The translations under genes and the position numbers were made by a program. The notes beneath the pieces are model-generated. The model searched no databases and was not told where the DNA came from. It saw nothing but the letters and a program-made list of their open reading frames with translations. Positions 45,186 through 55,740 of a stretch of DNA of 64,000 nt are shown here, piece after piece (position 1 is the first letter of the stretch; each line of letters opens with the position of its first letter). The DNA is from Hippophae tibetana (taxonomy: Eukaryota > Streptophyta > Magnoliopsida > Rosales > Elaeagnaceae): assembly GCA_037013495.1 (NCBI GenBank), contig CM072805.1, positions 39,303,169-39,367,168 on the forward strand, in the 5' to 3' direction.

Positions 45186-47361
45186 TGATGAATTATGTTT
45201 GCTTTTTCTTTCATTCATATTCTTGTTCATCCACCTTTCATACTTCTTGTAAAAAAATTGTTCCTTTTCATTTCCCCAATTGTGAATTTGTGTTGGGGAT
45301 CTTTGGGAGATTGATATTTTTGGTCACTGAAATGTAAATTGGTTTTTTGTTTCTCTTTTTTATTTATTTATTTATTTTTAGTGCAAATCAATCTAGCATA
45401 GTTTCTGATAATGATGCTGCATCGTTACATTGTCTTTGAAAATTTAGAGAATATTGTAGTTTTTGAAAACACAGGGACTAGTAAATTTTCCTTATATTAT
45501 TTACAATTATTGCTCTTCTTTTCTCTCTTCTTCTGATAATGTTTGGGGGTCCCAATGAATTAAGTCAATTTGGATCCCAATCCAGCAAAAAAATCATTTA
45601 TAATTATGCCATATTTATTCTCAACATTCCTTCACTGAAAAAATATATCAGCGCTTGCCTCCAAATAAGTGTTCATCTCAGAATCTAAAAATGCTGTATG
45701 CAAATCCTCTTTTTGTTTTGTCGTTGAGTATGGTGATCTTAAATATCAAAGTAAAAATGAGGATACCATCCAAATCCTATTTATCCAACAGATAATTTTA
45801 AAAAACTACACACAAACTTAACGTGAATGAGGTTATGGTCGAATTTTGGTCATGTCAGAGAGGAATATAAGGGCAAGTGTCTTTATCAACCATATACAAT
45901 AAATATTATAATAAACATGTTTAAAAGATGTCAAATTTTATAATTCTATCCCACTTCAACTTAATTGACATTTTTTTATCCAAAAAAAACTTATAATTAT
46001 TATCTTTTGATTATTTTTATTTTTATTTTGGTATTCTTTTTAATCTATATTTTTAACTAAGATATATAAAATACATCTGTTTAAATTACTTGTATATTTT
46101 TTGTTCAAGTTTAATAATAATATTAATAAATTGAAGTAGTTTAAAAATATCATTATTTTTAAAATTAATTAAAATTATTATCAATAACTTAAATACAGGT
46201 ATTTTATATATTTTAATTAAAAACAAATATTAAATAAAATATTGAGAATAAAATGTACATTTTAAAAAGAAAGAAATTCACATGCACCACCGGACCCTTT
46301 ATAAAACCTCTTACAAGTAAAGGCCCATATGGCCCAAATCTCTTCCCCGTTACACAAATTTCATAATCCAATACTTATCTACTTTATACAATTTTGAAAA
46401 TGCAGAACCAAAGTTTAAGCTGCTCAGCTTCTCAGTTAAAAATTTATACTCATTCCCACAAACCCACACAGTACAAGGCATCCAATTTTTCACAAATCCC
46501 TTTTTCAGAAGAGAACGTAGTAAAGATAAATAGACGCTTGATGACTCCTTTTAATCAATATTCCTTGTATTAGCTCTCCTCTCCAAAGCTATTTAAGTGA
46601 GCTTTCTGGGTAGGGTAGAGAGAATCACAACTTGTTTAGAAAGTTAAATGGTGATATGTTTATAAGAAATGAATGTTCTTTAAATGACACGATACATTTC
46701 AAGATTTCTTCTAAGAAGTGAAATAAGTAGATCTAGTTGAACTGTGAGTTATAACAGTGGGTTTGTTGAATTTATAATTATTAGACTCAAACAGACAATC
46801 TTGTGTCACAAGAAGTGAGTCTTGTTCTTATGTAACTAAGCGGAATTGATCCTCCCGTATCAGCTATTATTAGAGTCATGATTCTACTCGATCATGTGGG
46901 CGTAAGGCTCCTTTTTTAATTTTTATTTTATTTTATTGAGTTATGATCTATGGTATAACAGGGCAGGGTACACCGTTATGTGCATTAACATGAGAGGTTA
47001 TTCTTTATCTGTAGTTATTCTTAAAGATGTTGTCCATTACCGTGTTCGGAAATGCTGCTATCATTATGATGTTCAAGATTCTTTAAAATATTTAATTGGT
47101 CAAACAAATTATTTATGCTCTACTTCATTGAAAGATTTGTCTTAAAAATGATAAAGGAAATATATGGTGTTCTACTAGATTTTTTTGTGGTTACAAGACT
47201 TGATTACTTTAAAATGTTCTAGAAATTGATTTTGAGAATAGGAGTTGATTCAGAAGATGGAACTGATTGAAGAAACTGTTTTTGCTAGATGGTGTTTGAG
47301 CTATTGGATTGCTAAACTTACATGGAATCCATACTGCTTGTTTTCCTTATTTATCTGTTAG
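45186..47361. other. 3' flank of GINT1 and intergenic DNA
   Basis: It holds the probable 3' untranslated region to about 45500, then AT-rich intergenic sequence. The first exon of PDK1 (N-terminus and the glycine-loop start) would be expected in the last kilobase, but I could not find it. Confidence 0.5.
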
Positions 47362-49843
47362 AAAGTTGTGAGGGCAAAGAAAAAGGTGGTATGTGCATTG
47401 AAAATAATGGACAAGAAGTTCATCACCAAAGAAAATAAAACTGCTTATGTGAAGTTGGAAAGAGTTGTTCTTTGATCAGCTGGACCATCCAGATGTCGTG
47501 CAGCTATTTTTCACATTTCAAGATTCTTTTTCACTATGTAGGTATTCATGGTTGTGACCTCTTTGAAGTTGGTTTTCAGGCTTTCTCAGTTTCAACTTCT
47601 TCTTTTGAACCTTGGTTAACCGTTACTCGCTTTCCCCGTCCTCAAAAAAATCTTTCTATTTGTTTCTTCTCCCTCTTTGGTTCTCATTGTGTATTACTAT
47701 CTTTGACTATTTGTGAAGACATGGCACTTGAATCTTGGGAAGGCGGGGAGCTTTTTGATAAAATAACCAGGGTAAGTGGACAATTTGTGAAGACATGCCA
47801 CTCTGAGATTTTCTCTTATCTCTACTCTTTTCTAGCTTTCCAATCACATATTTCTATCCTTAGGCCTTGTTTGGGTGTGTTTCTTTTAGAAATGGTTTCA
47901 AAGAGGTGATTTGAAATGACATAATTTAGTTAAAAGTGGTTACAAGAGTAACATTTAGGTGTTTTTTTGTAAAATAATTAAAAGTAGTTTTTAGTGGTAT
48001 TTTAAAAATAGATCATGCATGGTATAATACTTATTTAAAAAGTAAGTATTATTTTTTCTATAATATTTTTCAAAATTTTAAAGGCACTTCACTTAGAGTA
48101 TCGCCAAACACCATTGAAAATGATAAAGCTCATTTGTAAATACTATCAAATCAAAAGAGGAGTTCCAAACGGTCTTTATATGCTTTTATTCTCCAAACTC
48201 TTCATGTGCTCTTTCATCAAAATCGTTATTATTTTATCCTTGTTGTTCTTTCAATTAGTTATCAATTTCTCTGGATTAAATTGCATGAAATTACTATTTT
48301 TGGCAATATAAAATATGAAGCTCTCTGTATCAGTATCAGTAGAGCATTTGTTTATGCATTTCACCTACCACTAGTTTAATTGTCTGCAGAAAGGTCGTTT
48401 GTCTGAAGATGAATCTCGCTTCTAAGCAGCAGAATTATAGACGCACTTGAATACATCCATGGTATGGGACTGATTCATCTAGATTTAAAGGCAAGTTTCC
48501 ATCATGGTTATGCTATTTTTGATTGCATGAGAAACATACTAACAGATCCTTAAATGGCAGCCTGAAAACTTGCTGCTTTCTGGAGACGGTCATATTTCGG
48601 ACTTTGGTAGTGTCAAGCCTATGCAAGATAGCCGAATTATAGTGCTTCCAACTGCAGCTTCGGGTGTCAAGCCTATTCTTATCATTAGAAGACTTATTCT
48701 TTGACTCGCTGAGGTTTTGAATTCTTCTCCTGCAACTTTCGGGCAAGGAAATTTATTTTTAGTCGGCAAGTTAGTACACTCTTGTATGCTTTTTTTGAGG
48801 GGGTTCCTATAGTTATTTCATTTCTAGATTGTTAACAATATTTTCGCGTGTTTTGAGTTTGAACAAAAATTGGCCAAAATCACTCTTTTTTTGCTTTTTA
48901 AAGGATTACCCATGAACAAGCTGTGTACAACTTATGTACAGCCATGTACAACATAGAGACTATACCCGCAACTTTGGGAAATTTTTAGCCAAATCTTTAG
49001 AAATGTGCTATTTAGGGCCTGAACTCTCTATCTGCTTTGGGGGATAAGTAGTTGGTTACTGTTTTCATTCCTTTTGTTCTGGATTATGAAGTACCTATGT
49101 GAGATGACGGCTTTCCCGTTGACTTTCAAATATATCAAATCAGGAATGACCTTTGGGCACTTGGCTGCACCCTGTACCAGTTGCTTTCTGGAACTTCTCC
49201 TTTCAAAGATGCAAGTGAGTGGCTTATTTTCCAGAAAATGATTGCCCGTGATATAAAATTTCCAGATTATTTTTCACACGAAGCTAAAGATATCATCGAC
49301 AAACTGTTGGTAAGCTATACTTCTTTAAGCTTCTGTAAGTGATGTAGGACGTTATAAAAACTAGGATGGCTTCTAAAAGATAATGAGCCAAAAAAAAGAT
49401 ATTATATACCCTAGATTGTAAGCTTTCTTAATATGTCTAGTTAGCTTGTTACCAAATGAAAGGAAGGGTATGTTTGCATATGTTTTTATTAAAAGTGACT
49501 TCAGTCAAAAATGGTTTAAGAAGAAAGTGCTTCTATCATCAGGAAGCACAAAATGTACTTTATGAGCCATGAAATCACTCGATGCAAAAAAAAAATTTAT
49601 TTTTTTTGGTTCAAAGCATTAGAAGTGCTTTTATAGGTTTCGAAAAGAACAGACTTGTATTTAATGCATGAATGTATACCGAACTTAGACTTTTTGGGAG
49701 ACCTTTTGGAAACATTTTATGCACTTTAATGTTGCTTGAGTAAATTATTTCTCCTTAAGTTAGTAATACATTTGATGCAGGATTTAGATCCCAGTCGGAG
49801 ACCCTGTGCTGGAACTGGTGGTTATGCTGCACTCAAGAAATGA
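47362..49843 (+). pseudogene. PDK1: PDK1 (3-phosphoinositide-dependent protein kinase 1) pseudogene
   Basis: Exon-like pieces match plant PDK1 in order: 47362 to about 47540 ([28 protein letters not shown]; an extra T after VVL shifts the frame), about 47721-47771 (MALESWEGGELFDKITR), 48390-48490 (KGRLSEDESRF then a stop; IHGMGLIHLDLK), about 48560-48745 ([35 protein letters not shown]), 49144-49309 ([20 protein letters not shown]) and 49781-49843 (DLDPSRRP, YAALKK, stop). The HRD catalytic motif reads HLD, the activation segment is disrupted, and the N-terminus and the C-terminal PH domain are absent. Splice sites are still recognisable, one with a GC donor at 48491, so it is a decayed original locus. 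Confidence 0.9.
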
Positions 49844-50701
49844 TGATCATGACAGTGGACTTTTAATTGAACCAGAATTGGGTCCATAAATTTTAGAATC
49901 TTATCATGATATGTGCCAGCATATCAAGTAGGGAAGGGTATAAAAGAGTGTTACTAGATCCTCTGGTCTTGTCATGATATGTGTCAGCCAAAAAAGGTAA
50001 TGACATTTGAGGATGCTGAACAAAGATCATGGCAATGGAAAAAAGCAATTGAGACTCTTAAAAGTCGGTGAAACCTGCAACGCGTTTTTGAATGAATTGT
50101 AGAAGAACATGAGGATTTTTGAAACAATTGATATCCCCTTCATATTTATTTATATCATGAAATTGGGAAGATTTTTTCCATTTTAATTCTCATTACTTTA
50201 AACTATGATTTACTTTTTTTTGTTTAGAGAGTTATTTGTCAATAAAAGATAATAACATGTTATTGACTTAAAGCTCAAAATTTTCATTAAAAATTCTAGT
50301 TTCTATTTATTTTATTTTATTTTTGGGTAAACAAAAATTAGGCAAAGAGGAGGGATTGGTGCTACTCAATCAAGTGGGATTCTCAAATTCAAAAGATACT
50401 CTTTTTAGAAACTTAGAGAAATCCTGTTTTGATTTACTTTCATTTTTTGAGGGAACATATACTTTAACATTTATTATTCACGGCTTCCTCGTAGTCATGG
50501 TGTTGCCTCATAATCAACTGAGCTTGCTAGTTAGTTGTAAGGAGGAAAATAGAGAGGGAGAGTGGGGAAGAAGTCATCACATCATGATTCACACTGTCGA
50601 AACCTTTGTTTGCATTGAGAACTAAAGTTTAAGGATCCAACTTTTCAGAAGAAAAAAATAAATGTTGAGAAAATAGATTGGTAATTAAAAAAATAAGCTA
50701 A
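49844..50701. other. intergenic stretch between the PDK1 remnant and the tRNA gene
   Basis: No gene was recognised. A frame open at 50323-50625 has no known similarity. The expected PH-domain exons of PDK1 are not visible. Confidence 0.5.
50689..50695 (-). terminator. RNA polymerase III oligo-T terminator
   Basis: A run of seven T on the minus strand lies just downstream of the tRNA 3' end. Confidence 0.8.
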
Positions 50702-50774
50702 CACGCCCAGTGGGACTCGAACCCACAATCGCCTGATTAGAAGTCAGACGCCTTATCCATTAGGCCATGGGCGC
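50702..50774 (-). tRNA. tRNA-Arg (TCT)
   Basis: The 73-base minus-strand sequence folds as a complete cloverleaf. The acceptor GCGCCCA pairs with TGGGCGT (one G-U pair), the D stem is GCCT/AGGC, the anticodon stem TCTGA/TCAGG encloses the loop CTTCTAA with anticodon TCT, and the T arm is GTGGG TTCGAGT CCCAC. A-box-like (TGGCCTAATGGA) and B-box (GGTTCGAGTCC) internal promoters are present. No intron. CCA is not encoded, as expected for a nuclear gene. Confidence 0.97.
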
Positions 50775-52857
50775 TCCTTGTTCTGGTGGCCCTAATGTAA
50801 TTATTTAACGCAATTATTTCAATGATACAATGACCTGCTTACCGTCTTAAATCTCAGCTCCATCGGCAAGTATACTGTGTATTGCCCATAATTACCCACA
50901 ATTATAGGTTAATGATATTGATACAATTTTTGCAAGATATGAGGATAATAAAAAATAAAACCAACTCAACCTTCTTCTAAAAATGAAAATGAAAGAATCT
51001 AAAAAAAAACATGATTTCAATATCTCTATTAGTTTATACCATTTGTAATTGGTAACAAAAGGGATTGTTTATGCTCTATCATTTCACCCAAGTTGTTGCG
51101 AAATCACATCGTATCTCGTGACACACAGAGCGTGATTGAATATTCAAATGAAAAATAAATAATTTTTTTTAATAAACTTTTATTAGATTTAATTACATAA
51201 TATCATTCACAAATTTAAATTTTAACCTCCTTTTGAACAAAATAAACGTGTGAATATTATTGAAGAATTAAACATGAAATCGATTAAATAATTAAGTTAT
51301 TTATACACTAGAGAGTGTTTATTATGACTACAATAAAAATATACAAAAAATAAATTTTATTCTTAATATTAATTATACTTTAATGTCATTATTATTAATG
51401 AAATTTATTCGTGTGAATAAAAATTTACATTGTGAAAATATCTTCATCCCAAAATATATGGTAAAGAGTCCTTGCAAGTTTTTCAACTATATTTTAGCGA
51501 GGGAGGGATGTAAACTAGGGAATTCTTCAAAAAGTGGCTTCAAAATAAACATTTAATTATTTGAAGTAAAATCGTTAAAAGTAGTTTATATCAATATTTG
51601 AGTAATTATATCAAACCGCATGCATCTAAACTTCTGCGCACTAATTAATGCTTTTCAAACAGTTTTGAAAGCACTCAAAGAGGTTGATAAATACCATTAG
51701 AATTACTTTGGCTAATTTAAATACAACCAAGAGAGAAACAAAATTCAAAATGAGTTATACTGTATATTATAAGGTATTATTTATTATCCTTAAATATATT
51801 CTTTACCAATCATATTACTCTATTTATTGTATTAGATATTTATTTTAAAAAAAATTACACTACCTAAAATATCACGTCATCACAGAATAAATAACCAAAA
51901 TTTCTCACATACTGTAGCCATGACTCCTCTTTTCTTTTATTCTATGTCATTTTTTTTTTGTGGGGAGGGGGGGTGTTCGATTACACTTTTTGAGTCACGT
52001 TAGAAGCCATTCTGTCATTTTGAGAAGAAAACGCAAAGTATTTACGTAGCTTTATTATTGACACATCCTAGACAATAAAAAGTTCCAGACATGTTGGATA
52101 AGGAATTTCTGACATGAAGCTGAAATACTTGTATTGCTGAATGCAGTTGGGCGTCGACCAAGTTGTTATCAAAGGTATGACAAAAATAAAAATTGGAATG
52201 AGCGTGATAATCTCAAAGCTTTTGAGGTTAATCTGTCATCCTTCGAGTAGGTCTCCAAATTTAAAGCATCAAGCGAGCAGTGGCTTGTCAATTCAAATTT
52301 TGCATTCTTCAATCACAAAGACTTACAACTGGTGTAGTGTGCCTACTGTTTTAGACGAACGAATCATATCCTATCTTCTTCAAAGGAAATTTTTAGTTAT
52401 TATCGTTGTAATTGTAGTTGTATGCCATAAAAATAAAAATTAACATGTCCCAACTGCTAAGATTTCTTCATATATAAACAAAATGTAGCATCTTTACAAC
52501 GATTTTAGAGGATATATAGCTACGACATACGCACCTCTTAGGGTGCACCCAACTTTACGAGAAATGGCAAGAGTACCCGTGCTCATGAGGAGAGCCCTTT
52601 CTAATGGCTACTTGTAATTCTTAGCCAAAAAATACTTACTTAAAACACCTAAAGCTCAACCTAGACCTTCGACTTAGTAAGCAAAGTACGTGTATAAAGG
52701 CAAATAAATATCATCATACCTGGTTTTCTCTATTCTCCACCGAGCAATGATCAACGTCTGCCTAGTTGCACAGTACCAGAACTTTTCCCAATATTACTCA
52801 AACCAGGTCCAGAACAAAGAAACTTCTTTTGCTAATTTTTGCATGCTGAAAACAATG
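50775..52857. other. intergenic DNA and 3' flank of the DUF668 gene
   Basis: The first part is AT-rich intergenic DNA with a G-rich run (GTGGGGAGGGGGGG) at about 51960-51973. The last few hundred bases are probably the 3' untranslated region of the minus-strand DUF668 gene. A plus-strand open stretch at 52141-52443 has no known match. Confidence 0.5.
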
Positions 52858-54672
52858 TCATCCATCAATATACGAATACTCACCATATATTCTACGGCTA
52901 CTACACTCTACCAGAGATTTTGCATTGAGTTCTTCTCTACCAAGTCTCCAGATGTAATTCAGACCAACAAGGAGCTCAGTAATAATTGCTTCCGTCTTCT
53001 CTTGATTGGCAAAATAAAGGGTTTGCACCAGAAGCACATTCGTTCTCGAAACCAAGCTCTGCTGCTCATAGCTACGTTCAGACTGCCATCTTGTCATATT
53101 ATGAGCAAGCAGAGCTGACCATTCTAATATCCTACTCATTGCCTCACTCCATTCCTTAGCAAGATTTGTATCATAACCTGACATTGCCAAACTCTTGCTA
53201 TAAGGCTTCAGCCTTGCCCTAAGGGAACTTCGTATACTTGCAGGCAACATATTGTACAAATCATCTCTTGCGTCGATACCAATCAAGTGAGGAGAAGCTG
53301 CTAGCTTCTCTATCACAATTATAACATTTGCATAGTGTAGAGCCAAGGCAGCAGCACCGAGGGTATCAGGTGGCGGATTCAACAACTTGATCTCTGAAAT
53401 AGACAGAGATGGATTAGAATGTATTATGTTATCAGTACTATTGAGAAGCTCTGTGTCTCCATCTTCAAGTTCATTAATCATTCTTGAATGAACACCATTT
53501 GAACTCAAGTGGGAGTTGGTGGTAGAAGAACCATTTCCCAACACCATCCATCCTTTGAAAGGTCCTACTTGGGTCAATCTATTGGGTTTAAACTGCGGTT
53601 TCTTCCCATTAATACCACGGGAGTTGTCAAGTGTCTGCCACAACTTCTTGGTGGCTTTACTTATTCCCGAAACTAAACCTGATTTTGTGGTCAATTTCAC
53701 AAGAGGACCAGAATAAAAGTTAGCATTTCTATTCTTTCCAGCAATCGGACCAGATTTGGTGGTTGAGGCACTAGGAACAAGAGAACCTGAGTAGAAACTA
53801 TTGTTTTTTATCACTTTTGACTTCAAAGCTGATTTTTCCGGACCTGAAGCAAATCGGGGTAGACCGTTATCAGATGGACGGACTGAAGATACAACTTGTT
53901 CAGAAACTGAATGGCTACGATGAATATGATCAGAGTTAACAAATTCAGAAACTTTTGTTTCACCAACATCCAACATTTGTTGGAATCCAAATACATGACT
54001 GATTTTAGCAAATATAGTAAACAGAGCTCTTGCCAAAAGAAAAACTGTGTAATCATAGGTCTTGTTCCACAGAGATACCTCTTTCAAATGCTTCACTTCA
54101 TGCTGCTTCCATGTAACCTTCCTCTGAAACTCCTGCAAATTCACATCATCTGGGTCGTTATTACACTTCATTCTCTTCAATGACTGTTCAAGATCAGCGA
54201 GCCTATCCATCTCTTGATACAAATTTGCATTGACTGCAACAAATCTTTCCATTTTCTTAGCTTTTTTATCCATCTTTTTCCAAGTGAATTGCCAGCCATA
54301 TGGATCAACACCAAACTTTATCAACTCACTAAAAGCATGCTTAAAACTCTTCAACCTAACATCACTACACTTCTTAGCAAGTCTACCAACTGGGTTTCCA
54401 ACATGGATCATATTCTCCATGATCTCAGCATATATTAACTTCCCAATGTAATCATCATCATCTGAGACAAGCTTCTTTATACCCACAGACTTCGTGATTT
54501 CTTCTCTCAATTTAGCAACCTGCTTATCACTCAGTGAGTGCCATAGATGAACCAGCTTAGACATCAAGCTAGCAACTTCAAATGCCAATACCCCAATGCT
54601 TGATTTTTCCAAAGCAGCCTCATGCTTTCTTGAAGTCTTCCAGAAATTGCGAAACCACGAGTCTGAAACCAT
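52858..54672 (-). CDS. DUF3475/DUF668 domain protein (PSI-like family)
   Basis: A single uninterrupted exon of 604 codons. Residues about 25-85 form the DUF3475 domain (GVLAFEVASLMSKLVHLWHS, LREEI, GNPVGRLAKKCSD shortly after). A long charged helical region with KKMERFVA and EMDRLADLE follows. A Ser-rich variable middle includes repeated FYSGSLV/FYSGPLV motifs at about residues 300-330. The DUF668 domain is at about 437-525 (TLGAAALALHYANVI, ASPHLIGIDARDDLYNMLP, LKPYSKS). The family includes the Arabidopsis PSK SIMULATOR proteins, which promote growth; the subgroup with this layout (At5g04550-like, from memory) is uncharacterised. Position 2 is Val, so the N-myristoylation signal of PSI1-type members is absent. 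The start fits the conserved family beginning (SWFRNFWKTS). Confidence 0.92.
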   Translation of the reverse strand: MVSDSWFRNFWKTSRKHEAALEKSSIGVLAFEVASLMSKLVHLWHSLSDKQVAKLREEITKSVGIKKLVSDDDDYIGKLIYAEIMENMIHVGNPVGRLAKKCSDVRLKSFKHAFSELIKFGVDPYGWQFTWKKMDKKAKKMERFVAVNANLYQEMDRLADLEQSLKRMKCNNDPDDVNLQEFQRKVTWKQHEVKHLKEVSLWNKTYDYTVFLLARALFTIFAKISHVFGFQQMLDVGETKVSEFVNSDHIHRSHSVSEQVVSSVRPSDNGLPRFASGPEKSALKSKVIKNNSFYSGSLVPSASTTKSGPIAGKNRNANFYSGPLVKLTTKSGLVSGISKATKKLWQTLDNSRGINGKKPQFKPNRLTQVGPFKGWMVLGNGSSTTNSHLSSNGVHSRMINELEDGDTELLNSTDNIIHSNPSLSISEIKLLNPPPDTLGAAALALHYANVIIVIEKLAASPHLIGIDARDDLYNMLPASIRSSLRARLKPYSKSLAMSGYDTNLAKEWSEAMSRILEWSALLAHNMTRWQSERSYEQQSLVSRTNVLLVQTLYFANQEKTEAIITELLVGLNYIWRLGREELNAKSLVECSSRRIYGEYSYIDG

Positions 54673-55740
54673 GTTTTATCCTAGTGTCGACTTCTAGCCC
54701 AATATCAACTTCATACTTACAGACTCTAAGGTACAAATAACAATCTATGGTCAAAAAAATGAGTTTGGCAGATAAAGTGAGACTTCATGTAGAAAAAAAC
54801 GAAAGGATGAGATTTCAGGCGGATCATTCTCAATGAAAAAAAATGGAGAAAAAATAAAACGTTTCCAAAAGTACTCTCCTCAGACTTCTCAGCAAACAAG
54901 TTTTTTAATTAAGAAAATTATAGCTTTGATCATGAATTTATAATTATACCAAGATATAACTATTTATGTTAATAATATTGTAATAAAACTAAGGGGAGAA
55001 TAAATCTATCTTTTTAGTGGACTAAGTCCTAAGATGGGGGGAAATCATTTATAGTTTTCAATTTTCATACATCCAAAATCCCAATTCCTTCAAAATGATA
55101 TTTCTACTGACATATTTCTCATAATTTCAATTTAAGCGCACAGGATTTTCTCCTTTCGGATAGAAATCTGAGGAATAAAAATCAGAAGAAACACACGTTT
55201 TAAGCAAACAATCCAGAAAAACACATGCTGAAACTATGTATAAAAATAACAGAAATCCAAAAGCATATATTCCATCATATTCAATTTGGTCAAAATCACA
55301 AAACTTTAAACCCAATACAGCTTTGTTCTACTTACATCCCAACAACCCTTTTATGGATTTTTGTAGAATTAAAAAAAGTTTACAAACTATAAAATCTCGA
55401 ACCCAGATTCATTAACACAATACATATTTCATTTCTAAAATAACAAATGAAAAGTAAAACAACACAAGCCGGGAAGAAAATCATAATTACAGTAAGAAAA
55501 TTAAAGCAAAATTAATATAAAAGAAATGTTAAGCTCACCGATCACAGGAAGCACAATTAATCCGAGAATCTTTCGAGCTGAAAACGTGATCTGGAAAATG
55601 GGCGCTTAGAGAGAGAGAGAGAGAGAGGAAGTAGCCAGGAAGCTTAAGTGGGAAACTGGAGCCACATGAGAGAGGAAGACGGAATTGCACTAAAGAGAGG
55701 GCGAGTGAAATACTGAAATTAAAGATGTACAAGTGAATTT
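54673..55740 (-). promoter_or_regulatory. 5' leader of the DUF668 gene with a probable leader intron
   Basis: Upstream of the ATG the minus strand shows a 3' splice site (TACCTTAG, about 54729) and a donor GTGAGC at about 55539, suggesting an intron of about 0.8 kb in the leader. The first leader exon (about 55540-55700) contains a CT/GA microsatellite common in plant leaders. Confidence 0.5.
55608..55627. repeat. (GA)n microsatellite in the DUF668 leader
   Basis: About ten GA units on the plus strand, read as (TC)n in the sense direction of the gene. Confidence 0.9.

Noticed and set aside
47863-48110. GCCTTGTTTGG start resembling an intronic MITE in the PDK1 remnant
   Set aside because: A possible partner end (CCAAACACCATTG near 48103) exists, but the inverted repeats are too poor and no target duplication was found.
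52141-52443. Plus-strand open frame of 100 codons
   Set aside because: Unrecognised, and it overlaps the probable 3' flank of the DUF668 gene.
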